From IMG/VR virus record IMGVR_UViG_3300048919_000554, positions 1-31,790 of that record: DNA of 31,790 bases; one strand, 5' to 3'. Each line of letters opens with the position of its first letter. The stretch's first letter is position 1. The notes under the pieces are model-generated. The model made no database searches. It saw nothing but the letters and a program-made list of their open reading frames with translations, and was not told the DNA's origin. The stretch is from a virus. The position numbers and the translations under genes were made by a program. Shown piece by piece: positions 1-7,517 of the stretch.

Positions 1-122
<122 letters not shown>

Positions 123-160
123 ACGCTTCTCACGCGACATCCAAAGCGTGTTAAGAAACA

Positions 161-190
161 AGGGGTTAGCATAATGCTGGCCCCTTTTTT
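161..190 (+). terminator. Phage-supplied rho-independent terminator after rplS
   Basis: GGGGTTAGCAT and ATGCTGGCCCC can pair over about ten positions, with two G-U pairs, and are followed by seven T. It sits just inside attL and replaces the host rplS terminator that integration displaced by about 31 kb. The phage sequence differs from the host terminator at 31282-31312, so it is an analogue and not a copy. Confidence 0.8.
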
Positions 191-198
191 TGTTTCAG

Positions 199-247
199 TG
201 TCCATAGAATGTCCACGCAGATCGCGTAATGTCCACAAATGACCACG
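199..247. promoter_or_regulatory. Putative integrase arm-type binding sites (attL side)
   Basis: On the minus strand TGTGGACA (230-237), CGTGGACA (210-217) and TATGGACA (199-206) are three near-identical octamers, with a weaker CGTGGTCA at 240-247. TGTGGACA is the arm-type consensus I recall for P2 integrase. The cluster lies 75-140 bp from the att core, in the space where a P2-like attP arm is expected. A related TGTGGTGG occurs by attR at 31229-31236. Binding is inferred from motif and position. Confidence 0.6.
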
Positions 248-256
248 CCAGAAGAA

Positions 257-281
257 TAAAAAAAACCTGCTGAAGCAGGTT
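257..281 (-). terminator. Rho-independent terminator of the D-ogr operon
   Basis: Read on the minus strand, AACCTGC-TTCA-GCAGGTT forms a perfect 7-bp stem with a 4-base loop followed by eight T. It overlaps the ogr stop codon. It ends the leftward late transcript before that transcript reaches attL and rplS. Confidence 0.9.
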
Positions 282-498
282 ATAGCCAAAGATTGCCTTG
301 ATTGTACTTAGAAGGGTGGGGCGGGGCTGGGACTACTTCGCCAGGCTTAACAATGAATCTGGCAAGGGTTTCATGCGTTACGAACGTGCAACCACAATTG
401 ATGTTCTGGCATTGGTGATACCTCTCTTTCGTTTCAGTGCTCAAGTATCGGCTAGATCTTGCATGTGAGGCATCCTGGCATAATGGGCAGTGCATCAT
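280..498 (-). CDS. ogr: Ogr/Delta family late-gene activator
   Basis: This zinc-finger activator turns on the P2-family late promoters together with the host RNA polymerase alpha subunit. The 72-residue product starts MMHCPLC and matches the 72-residue length of P2 Ogr. Four zinc ligands are visible as C4-x2-C7 and C30-x4-C35, and the central TKERYHQCQN segment is typical of the family. I start at 498, where GAGG lies about ten bases upstream, rather than at the longer reading from 543, which would add fifteen residues absent from the family. It is the last gene of the FI-to-D operon, followed at once by a terminator. It probably acts on boxes such as those at 6968-6977 and 19093-19102. Confidence 0.93.
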   Translation of the reverse strand: MMHCPLCQDASHARSSRYLSTETKERYHQCQNINCGCTFVTHETLARFIVKPGEVVPAPPHPSKYNQGNLWL

Positions 499-572
499 AG
501 TGTTATCCCTCATTTGTAACCTAAGGGGATGATAAATCCTCATCTTATATTTGCAAGTTAATGTTTGCTTTT

Positions 573-1736
573 TTAACTCTCATCTAATTCATATTCAACA
601 TCTGAAATCTTAACCTCAAGCTCTAAGCCCGTCGTGTAGCCGCTCCCGTTAAGGTTATGCACCACCCGGCTGATGATCCACGCCTGCTCGTCTATTACGC
701 GCTTAAAGCCTTTCACCACCACCGGTGTTTCAGGAAATAAATCTGCACGGCCAATAGCCAGCGAGATGGAAAACTCCGCCACGCCGCGCTGTATTTTGTC
801 CCACTTAGCCTGAGCCGCGCGCATCGCCTGCGCCTTTGTCGCGTAGATGGTCGTGAGCTCTAGCACGTTGTCAGACTCACCGGCCATATACTCACCCTCA
901 CGCGCCTCCTGCTCCTTTTTCGCTTGGCTCTTTGCCGGTGCTTTGACGGCTTTCGGGTGCTGCAGTGCGCGCAGGTGCTGCACCTTCGGCTTGCGTTTCA
1001 GCTTCACCTTTTGCTTTTGCGGTTTCGGGTCTTTGGTATGCAGCCATTTCGCTGTGACGCCGGTGTACGCCTCACGATCTGCAATGGCGAACTGATGCCG
1101 GTCGCCGTCGCCGCGCTCGACGGTCATCTGCGGGATGGGTTTGCCACTGGCCGTCATCGCACTACCGGCTTTCAGAAATAACAGTTTCCCGTATTTCACT
1201 GAGACCGATGCGCCGTTACGCTCCGCCAACCGGGCCAGAAACGCCGCGTCGGATTCCTGCGACTGGTCGATATGCGGCACGGCGATCGCTTTCAGGGTGT
1301 CAGCGACGCTGGCCGTCAGTTTGTTACGCTGCGCGATGGTCTCGACAATCACCCCGAGCGTGGTGTCATGCCATGACTGTTCACGGCGTGAGTTCAGCGT
1401 CCCGCGAAAATCCGCGCTGCGCCCCCGGATGGTCAGCGTATCGGGCGCGCCCCGGTGCTCGATTTCATCGACCGTAAAGCTCCCCTTGTTCAGCAGCGCA
1501 GAGCCCTCCCAGCCTAACCACAGCGTGAGCGATGCGCCGCGCGGCGGCAGTTCGACCAGCCCGTCAGCATCATCGAGCTCGATATCGAGCTGGTCGGCCT
1601 CAAATCCGCGATTGTCGGTCATGGTCAGCCCGATGAGCCGATCGCTAAAATTCTGCGTGATATCCGCGCCATTGAGAGTGAGCATATACGCAGGCGCGAT
1701 GCGCGCCCCGGCCTGCACGTTCATTCCGGTGATCAT
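573..1736 (-). CDS. D: Baseplate hub / late control protein GpD
   Basis: The 387-residue product has the length and sequence character of P2 gpD, the hub protein at the centre of the contractile-tail baseplate, related to T4 gp27 and to VgrG N-terminal domains. Visible features are the opening NVQAGARIAPAYMLTLNG, a conserved middle with DTLKAIAVPHIDQSQES, and a lysine-rich linker around residues 240-275 (KPKPQKQKVKLKRK type). Its start overlaps the U stop by four bases (ATGA), so the two are translationally coupled. It is followed downstream by ogr. I see no truncation. Confidence 0.95.
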   Translation of the reverse strand: MITGMNVQAGARIAPAYMLTLNGADITQNFSDRLIGLTMTDNRGFEADQLDIELDDADGLVELPPRGASLTLWLGWEGSALLNKGSFTVDEIEHRGAPDTLTIRGRSADFRGTLNSRREQSWHDTTLGVIVETIAQRNKLTASVADTLKAIAVPHIDQSQESDAAFLARLAERNGASVSVKYGKLLFLKAGSAMTASGKPIPQMTVERGDGDRHQFAIADREAYTGVTAKWLHTKDPKPQKQKVKLKRKPKVQHLRALQHPKAVKAPAKSQAKKEQEAREGEYMAGESDNVLELTTIYATKAQAMRAAQAKWDKIQRGVAEFSISLAIGRADLFPETPVVVKGFKRVIDEQAWIISRVVHNLNGSGYTTGLELEVKISDVEYELDES

Positions 1737-2197
1737 CCCGTCAGCCCTCCGAGCCAGTTACCGGCAGACGTGACCAGATTGTCAGCCTGCGTTTGCAGGT
1801 CGCCATAAATGGCTGCGAGAGAATCATCGATGCGTTTCAGCGACAGGCTAAAGTCGATTTTTCGCGCCTGGCCATCGCTGAAAAACTCGGTGTGCGTATG
1901 GGTCACTTTCTCGATGACATACATCCCGAGGATAAGGCCCGTCCCGTCAATCAGCGGCCACGCGCGCCCTTCATTCGCCATCAGTTCGACCGCCGTCAGC
2001 GACAGACGACCGCCAGTGATTTCAGGGTAAAGCGTGCCCGACAGGGTGCGGGAGGTTTCCCCCTCCCCGAGAAACTGATAGGCCGGTGGCTTGCCGATGC
2101 GGTCATTAGACGCCCAGCGGTAATCCTTCGAATACTGCATAGACTGATACGGCAGGGTATGCCGTTCAAACACAAAAAAGCCCAGCACCATTAGCAT
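1733..2197 (-). CDS. U: Tail completion/assembly protein GpU
   Basis: This 154-residue protein is P2 gpU-like, needed to finish the tail at its head-proximal end. The N-terminus MLMVLGFFVFERHTLPYQS is characteristic of the family. A conserved segment around residues 50-62 (SGTLYPEITGG) is also present. It lies between tape measure T and hub D in the standard P2 order and overlaps D by four bases. The length is close to the P2 protein. Confidence 0.95.
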   Translation of the reverse strand: MLMVLGFFVFERHTLPYQSMQYSKDYRWASNDRIGKPPAYQFLGEGETSRTLSGTLYPEITGGRLSLTAVELMANEGRAWPLIDGTGLILGMYVIEKVTHTHTEFFSDGQARKIDFSLSLKRIDDSLAAIYGDLQTQADNLVTSAGNWLGGLTG

Positions 2198-2209
2198 GTG
2201 TTTCCCTCC

Positions 2210-4651
2210 TTAATCGTGTCTCATGCTGGAGCGCTGGCGCGCCCGTTTCTCACGGTCGAGTTTTTCGACGGCCTCGCGCAGCTGGCGGTCGAGGTCACTG
2301 CCCGGCGCGCCCCCACCCTGCAGGGTGATGTTGTACTCGCTTTTACTCTGGTCGATATAGGACTGCCCGGAAGAGGCCGTCACTGGCCGGTAAGCCTGAT
2401 AACCACCATACCCTGCGGTCTGCGGGATGTACCCGCCACCCGGCGCAGCCTTGTCTGCTTTCGCCGCCGTCTGGTCAAGGTCGCTGGATTCCTTTTTCAC
2501 CACCCCGAGCTTTTCCAGCAGCCAGCTGACTTTGCCGCTTATGCTGTTAAAAATATTGAGCGGTAACATCAGCGCATCCGCCAGCGCCTTACCAAAGGCC
2601 ACACCGACATTTTTGCAGCTGTCGAGCGTCTCCTGCGTGGCTTTCACTGGCGCAAGCAGGTCCTTAAACCACTTCCAGACGACACCGAGCTTTTCCGCAA
2701 TCGCATCAAACACCGGCGCGAGCGGGGCAAATATTTCCCCGACCGGCGCAAAAGCCGCTTTGAGCCCTTCCACCACGCCTGAGAAAAAGGCGCTTATTGG
2801 CTCCCAGTATTTACGGATCAGCAGCGCCCCCGCCACGACAGCCGCGACCACAGCTACCACCGGTAGACTGATTGCACCAATGGCCGTAACAATTGCACCG
2901 CCGACCGTGCTGAATATCACGCCCAGCACACCAGCGGCGGCAATGATGGCGTTAATCCCCATCACCACCGGCCAGGCGACAAGGCCAATTCCGCCCATCA
3001 CGCCAATCAGCGCCAGCGCACCGCCCACAACCACACCGATAGTGGTCGCCAGTCCCTTGTTTTTTGTTATCCAGCCATCGAGCCTGAGCACATACTGCGT
3101 GGCCGTCTGCGTCAGCTTGCGCAGCGAGCCCTCCTGCTGGTCAAACAGGTCAGTCCCGACCGCCTCATACGCCGACTGAAACTCTTTAAAGTCGCCGCCG
3201 AGGTTGTCCTGCATCACCTTCACCAGCTCCTCAGTCTTGCCGTCCGAGGCTTTAAACGCCGCGGTGAGCTGGTCGAGCTTTCCACTTGATGCAGCAGCCA
3301 TCAGCACCGCCGCCGCCGAGCTGGCCTCTTCACCGAAAATGGTTTTCATGTATTCGGCTTTCTGGCCGGTGCCGAGATTGTTCTTCTCAAAACTGCGCTG
3401 CATTTCTTTCAGGATGGAAAATATCGGGCGCGTGTTCCCCTTGCGGTCCGACGTTTTCACCCCGAGCTCTTTGATGGCGTCATACGCTTTACCGGTCGGT
3501 GCCTGCAGGCGACTCAGCACGGCACGGCTTCCTGTACCTGCCATCGAGCCGGTGATTTTGGAGTCATGCAGCGCGCCCACCATCGCCGCGGTTTCCTCGA
3601 TACTGACACCGGCATTTTTCGCCACCGGCGCGGCATAGGTCAGCGCGTCGCTCATCCCGTCAAAGTCAGCGGCGGTTTTGTTCATCGTCATCGAGAGCAC
3701 ATCACCAATGTGCGCGACTTTATCGTTTGAAAGCTGAAACGCGGATTTCATCCCGGTCAGCAGCGCGGCGTTCTCCTCCATCGTTCGCTTATTGGACAGC
3801 GCCATATTCAGTGTGACCGGCGTCGCCGCCTGAATAGCGGCCGCATCGCCGCCGCTTTTGGCAATGATGATTTGCGCACTGGCCGCATCATCGGCAGACG
3901 CTGCAGTATTGTCGCCGAGCTGTCGCGCCTGTTTGCGCAGCGCCTGCATTTCGGACGACTGTTTTTCGACACCCAGCACCGCCTGCAGCTCAGAGTTTTT
4001 CTGCGCAAAATCGAAGCCCGGCATCATCAGTTTCACCCCGGCGAGCGTTCCTGTCGTGGCAATACCAACACCCGCAGCACCCGCAGCCGCCATACTTCCG
4101 GCCATCGATTTACCGGCCTGATATCGCGCTTTTACCTGGTTAAGCTTTGCCTGCTGCGCGCTGACTTTCGCCAGTGCCTCACGCTGACGGTTGAGCTGTG
4201 CGGTGGTCTCGCTGATGCGCGACTTAAGCCCACGTTCATCATTCGCCAGATTGCGGGTATTAATCCCCACCGCGCCGAGCTCGCGTTGCTGGCGTTTAAT
4301 GGATTCGGTGAGGCTGTTGTATTTCGTCTGCAGCCCATCGGCGGCACGTTTAGCCGATTCGAGCACCTGCGCCTGCGCGCGTGTCGGGCGCTCGGTGTTT
4401 TTAAACTGGACGGCCAGCGCAGCCGCTTCCTGTTTCGCCTTATTGAGTGACTGGCCGGTCACTCCGAGCTGCGCGCTGGCTTTCCTGAATCCGTCAATGC
4501 GGGACGCCTGCGCGTTAAGGTCGCGCAGGTTTTTCTGTGAATTGCGGATATCGCCCGAAAGGGATTTGCTGGCGGTCTGGATAGCCTTAAGCGGTCGGCT
4601 TGCCCGGTCGACTGCGTTCAGCAGCACCTCAAGTCTGACATTATTGCTCAT
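2210..4651 (-). CDS. T: Tail tape-measure protein GpT
   Basis: This is the longest gene of the tail operon, 813 residues, essentially the P2 gpT length. It sets tail length and fills the tail tube before DNA passes. The first 190 residues are charged and predicted coiled coil (repeated KQEAAAL- and QLNRQREALAK-type stretches). A TP901-type tape-measure core follows, containing MEENAALLTGMKSAF and TAAPVAKNAGVSIEET-like blocks around residues 290-370. A long glycine/alanine/valine-rich hydrophobic stretch spans about residues 525-605 and could cross the host inner membrane during DNA entry. It overlaps the 3' end of the E' frame by a few bases. Confidence 0.96.
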   Translation of the reverse strand: MSNNVRLEVLLNAVDRASRPLKAIQTASKSLSGDIRNSQKNLRDLNAQASRIDGFRKASAQLGVTGQSLNKAKQEAAALAVQFKNTERPTRAQAQVLESAKRAADGLQTKYNSLTESIKRQQRELGAVGINTRNLANDERGLKSRISETTAQLNRQREALAKVSAQQAKLNQVKARYQAGKSMAGSMAAAGAAGVGIATTGTLAGVKLMMPGFDFAQKNSELQAVLGVEKQSSEMQALRKQARQLGDNTAASADDAASAQIIIAKSGGDAAAIQAATPVTLNMALSNKRTMEENAALLTGMKSAFQLSNDKVAHIGDVLSMTMNKTAADFDGMSDALTYAAPVAKNAGVSIEETAAMVGALHDSKITGSMAGTGSRAVLSRLQAPTGKAYDAIKELGVKTSDRKGNTRPIFSILKEMQRSFEKNNLGTGQKAEYMKTIFGEEASSAAAVLMAAASSGKLDQLTAAFKASDGKTEELVKVMQDNLGGDFKEFQSAYEAVGTDLFDQQEGSLRKLTQTATQYVLRLDGWITKNKGLATTIGVVVGGALALIGVMGGIGLVAWPVVMGINAIIAAAGVLGVIFSTVGGAIVTAIGAISLPVVAVVAAVVAGALLIRKYWEPISAFFSGVVEGLKAAFAPVGEIFAPLAPVFDAIAEKLGVVWKWFKDLLAPVKATQETLDSCKNVGVAFGKALADALMLPLNIFNSISGKVSWLLEKLGVVKKESSDLDQTAAKADKAAPGGGYIPQTAGYGGYQAYRPVTASSGQSYIDQSKSEYNITLQGGGAPGSDLDRQLREAVEKLDREKRARQRSSMRHD

Positions 4652-5104
4652 GATGGTTTCCGCTACGTTGCAGCGCTTTCTCGCGCCACTTGAAGAGCTC
4701 GGTCACGCTCAGGGAATTCAGCTCTGATGGCGGCCAGTGAAAAACCACCGCGATATCCGCCATCAGGTCATCGACCGACAGTTTTTCGGGAAATTCTAGC
4801 GTTCCGAAACAGGCGACAAAAAACCGACCACCTTACCAGCAAGCGAAATCAGGTCGGACACATCCAGACGCGAGACCTCATGCTCGGTGAGTGACGGAAA
4901 GGTCATGCGCGGAAGAACCTTAATCAGCGCATCGACGTCAGACTGCGCCAGCGCCGCCAGCGACACACCGCGCAGGGTTCCCGCGTTCGGTTTGGTCAGG
5001 GTGATTTGCCCGATTTTCTGCTCGCCGCGCATCAGTGGCGTATCGAGGATCACAACGTTCGGGTTTTCGGTTTTGGTAGCGTCGGATTCTTTGGTGTTTT
5101 CCAT
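4641..5104 (-). CDS. E': Tail assembly chaperone E+E' (minus-1 frameshift product)
   Basis: Long-tailed phages make two overlapping chaperones for the tape measure, the longer by a programmed minus-1 slip. A slippery heptamer T TTT TTG lies at 4823-4817 (minus strand) near the 3' end of E. After slipping, the reading continues VACFGTLEFPEK to HWPPSELNSLSVTELFKW and ends at TAA 4643-4641. This adds 58 residues to the first 96 of E, giving 154 in total. P2 uses the same type of heptamer between E and E'. The extension overlaps the T start codon. The heptamer and the open downstream frame are visible; the efficiency is unknown. Confidence 0.85.
4796..5104 (-). CDS. E: Tail assembly protein GpE (unshifted form)
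   Basis: The 102-residue zero-frame product is P2 gpE-like, a chaperone that keeps the tape-measure protein soluble during tail assembly. It includes the family segments TLTKPNAGTLRGVSL and DVDALIKVLPRMT. It lies between tube FII and tape measure T as in P2. The last six residues after the slippery site, SPVSER, occur only in the unshifted form. Its start at 5104 follows an AGAG-type ribosome-binding site. Confidence 0.93.
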   Translation of the reverse strand: MENTKESDATKTENPNVVILDTPLMRGEQKIGQITLTKPNAGTLRGVSLAALAQSDVDALIKVLPRMTFPSLTEHEVSRLDVSDLISLAGKVVGFLSPVSER

Positions 5105-5160
5105 GATGTTTATCTCTTCAAGGTTAAGTGACCGGCCAGCCTCGCTGACCGGGTCAGGGG

Positions 5161-5679
5161 TTACAGTCCAATCGCCTTACGGTGCTCCGCCAGACGGTCG
5201 ACGCCGTCCACTTTCAGCACCATGTTAATCACGTCAATCTCGATGACTTCCCGGCCATCGATAGTGAGCTGGTAATAGGTGCACTCGGTCGACATTTTGG
5301 TCGTCCCGCTTTCACCCTGTTTGTTCTCGCCGCCGTCGTACTCTTTGTGACGGCCACGCATCACCACCTCAACGGCAGAAATCGCGCCGGTGTCGTCGCG
5401 CTGATACGAGCCGGTAAAGCGCAGCGGCACGGTGTCAGCACCCGGCGAGGCGTACTGCGCCCACAGGTCGACGTCGGGCAGACCGCCGAGCGTCCACTCA
5501 AGCGACAGCGCATCGTCATCGAGACCGAGGTCAATCGATACCGAGCCCGGCATCCCGCCGCCGCGATACTTCTCAAATTTGCGGGTCAGCTTCGGCAGGG
5601 TGACGGATTCCACGACGCCCATGTAACTGAGGCCGTCGTTGAACATGTTCAGATATTTAAGTTTGCGCGGTAATGCCAT
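5161..5679 (-). CDS. FII: Major tail tube protein GpFII
   Basis: The product is 172 residues, identical in length to P2 gpFII, which polymerises into the inner tube of the contractile tail. The N-terminus MALPRKLKYLNMFNDG and the segment SVSIDLGLDDDALSLEWTLGG are typical of the family. The gene follows the sheath gene FI with an 11-bp gap, so they share a transcript. I see no anomalies. Confidence 0.97.
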   Translation of the reverse strand: MALPRKLKYLNMFNDGLSYMGVVESVTLPKLTRKFEKYRGGGMPGSVSIDLGLDDDALSLEWTLGGLPDVDLWAQYASPGADTVPLRFTGSYQRDDTGAISAVEVVMRGRHKEYDGGENKQGESGTTKMSTECTYYQLTIDGREVIEIDVINMVLKVDGVDRLAEHRKAIGL

Positions 5680-5691
5680 GCTTGCAGCTCC

Positions 5692-6885
5692 TTAGCTGTT
5701 GACCGAGTCCGACAGGTTCGCCAGATAGGTATCGGTGATGCGCTGGCGCAGGGTCAGGTTTTCCAGCGGCGGGACAGGGGTGTAGTCGTAATCGATATAC
5801 AGTTTCCCCACCTTCAGGGTCGCGGTGTCGTTCGACTCCGGGTCGTACCAGCAGGAGCCATCGACGATATAGCCGTTGTTTTTCAGCTCGCGGAATTTGG
5901 CATTGATACCGGCGACGATGTCGCGAATCAGCGTCGGGGTAATGGGTTTATCCATCGCCCACGCGTGCGCCTCCGCCATCGTGTCGGCCAGCACCTGCGC
6001 GGTGCGGGTATAGTTCTCAAACAGGAAAAGCGGGTCATCCGAGCAGGTGCGGTTTCCCCAGAACTTAAAGCCGTCGTTGCGGATCAGAGTCGTCACACCG
6101 GCCTGATTAAGCAGGTTGGCGTCGGTCGCCGGTTCCTGCAAATCCCACGACACCGAAGCGCTTACGCCGGTAACGCCATTCACGCCGACGTTTGACAGGG
6201 TTTTGTGCCAGCCGGTCGTCTGGTCGATTTTGGCACGCAGACCCAGCGCGCGCGCCGTCGCCCATGCGGTTTCTGTCGCGTTTGCCGTGGTGTCCCACGC
6301 CAGAAAATCAGGGAAGATAACCATCAGCTCACGCTGGCTGAAATTCTCGCGATAATCGATGGCCTCGGAAATAGTTTTGCAGTTCCACGCACTGATATAG
6401 CCAAACGCGCGCAGGCTCTGACAGGTCGACGCGAGCGCGGTCGCCACTTCCTGCGAATCCAGCCCAGGCACGCCGAGAATGCGCGGCTTAACGCCGGTGA
6501 CGATCTGCGCCGTCAGCAGCGCTTTCAGGCCGGTATATTTCCCGTTTTCGTCCGTGGTGCCGATGATGTTCGAAATCGTTTCTTTCTGCGCCGCGTCAGG
6601 GGCGTCGGGGTCGTCGACACCTTCGGCCACGCGTACGACGACAATCACCGGTTTGCACTGGTCGGCGATGGCCTGCAGGGATTGTGAAAGCGTGCCCTGT
6701 TTACCGGCTTTACCGATAGCGCTTTGCACGCTGGTAATCAGTACCGGCTCATTGAGCGGGAATGTCTTTTCGTCAGCATCGCTGGCCGTGCAGACCATGC
6801 CGATGATGGCCGTTGAGACGGTGGAAATGGTGCGCACGCCGTCGTTAATCTCGATGACCTGCACGCCGTGATGATAGTCGCTCAT
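5692..6885 (-). CDS. FI: Contractile tail sheath protein GpFI
   Basis: The 397-residue product matches P2 gpFI (396 residues), the sheath that contracts to drive the tube through the envelope. It opens MSDYHHGVQVIEINDGVR and keeps the VSTAIIGMVCTA strand and the C-terminal ENLTLRQRITDTYL segment. It is the first gene of the FI-FII-E-T-U-D-ogr operon. The upstream gap (6886-7008) carries the terminator of the previous operon and a probable Ogr box. Confidence 0.97.
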   Translation of the reverse strand: MSDYHHGVQVIEINDGVRTISTVSTAIIGMVCTASDADEKTFPLNEPVLITSVQSAIGKAGKQGTLSQSLQAIADQCKPVIVVVRVAEGVDDPDAPDAAQKETISNIIGTTDENGKYTGLKALLTAQIVTGVKPRILGVPGLDSQEVATALASTCQSLRAFGYISAWNCKTISEAIDYRENFSQRELMVIFPDFLAWDTTANATETAWATARALGLRAKIDQTTGWHKTLSNVGVNGVTGVSASVSWDLQEPATDANLLNQAGVTTLIRNDGFKFWGNRTCSDDPLFLFENYTRTAQVLADTMAEAHAWAMDKPITPTLIRDIVAGINAKFRELKNNGYIVDGSCWYDPESNDTATLKVGKLYIDYDYTPVPPLENLTLRQRITDTYLANLSDSVNS

Positions 6886-6967
6886 CCGTTAAACTCCGTG
6901 GTGAAGTGGAGTAACTATTTTCTGTTGCGCGCGCGGCGGGCGCGATGCAATGGCGTTGGAGGGGGAG

Positions 6968-6977
6968 TGACACAACA
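6968..6977 (-). promoter_or_regulatory. Putative Ogr box of the FI late promoter
   Basis: On the minus strand TGTTGTGTCA begins 92 bases before the FI start. The same ten bases occur 100 bases before the O start (19102-19093), and both are followed within ten bases by CTCCA. Two identical sequences at matching distances before two late operons suit an activator site near -55. The TGT half fits the TGT-N12-ACA consensus I recall for Ogr/Delta, but a clean second half is not visible. Confidence 0.55.
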
Positions 6978-6980
6978 AAC

Positions 6981-7004
6981 AAAAAGCCCTCCGGGTGGAG
7001 GGCT
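6981..7004 (-). terminator. Terminator after the tail-fibre operon
   Basis: On the minus strand AGCCCTCC-ACCC-GGAGGGCT forms an 8-bp perfect stem followed by TTTTTG. It lies directly after the stop of the fibre assembly gene and ahead of the FI promoter region, closing the V-to-fibre operon. Confidence 0.88.
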
Positions 7005-7008
7005 CTGG

Positions 7009-7515
7009 TCATTCTGGTTTTACCGGCCAGTCAATATCCGGCGCGCGGGCGGGCTCTACCCGGCCTAACAGAACGCGGTACGTTTTCATCGCTGTCAGGA
7101 GCGCTAATTCTGCTTCTGTCGCAGTCCCCAGCTCCGCCGCATCCTGCAGCGGCGAGATAATCTGCGAAACCTCCGACAAAAGGCTTTGCTTCTTTGCCTC
7201 TGCACGCGCCACATAATCGACCGGTGAGGGGATGATTTTTTTGCCGTCATACATCCATTCGCCATCGATATTGAAACCTGCAGGCACAGATTTTTTTGTG
7301 ACTTCCGCAACCGCCATATTGACCGGCCACAGCGCAGAAACATCGTAATCCGCCGTGCGGATAATCCCGTCATCGGTAAAAGCGATTTTTAACTTATTGG
7401 CTGAAAACAGCGACTGACTGGCGTACCAGTCTTTTCCGTCCTCATCTTGCAGATAAAGAATATTGTCAGCCTCTCTGACGACAGGCTCGTAAGCCGTGAG
7501 TATTTTAAGTTCCAT
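7009..7515 (-). CDS. Tail fibre assembly chaperone (P2 GpG position)
   Basis: This 168-residue protein is a Tfa-type chaperone that helps the neighbouring fibre fold and may stay at its tip. Evidence is the C-terminal pattern EAELALLTAMKTYRVLLGRV and the ending APDIDWPVKP, typical of caudoviral fibre assembly proteins, plus its place directly after the fibre gene. I start at 7515 (MELKILTAYEP), which has GGGG seven bases upstream and overlaps the fibre stop region. A longer reading from 7539 would run into H. Fibre and chaperone usually exchange together, so it should match this H. Confidence 0.9.
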   Translation of the reverse strand: MELKILTAYEPVVREADNILYLQDEDGKDWYASQSLFSANKLKIAFTDDGIIRTADYDVSALWPVNMAVAEVTKKSVPAGFNIDGEWMYDGKKIIPSPVDYVARAEAKKQSLLSEVSQIISPLQDAAELGTATEAELALLTAMKTYRVLLGRVEPARAPDIDWPVKPE

Positions 7516-7517
7516 AT

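Noticed and set aside
1135-1773. Long plus-strand open frame of 212 codons opposite gene D
   Set aside because: It lies wholly antisense to a conserved gene with high G+C, has no ribosome-binding site, and its serine/arginine-rich translation is typical of an antisense shadow.
6886-6980. A fun/Z-type cargo gene between the fibre chaperone and FI
   Set aside because: The gap is only about 120 bases and contains a terminator and promoter elements, with no coding potential.
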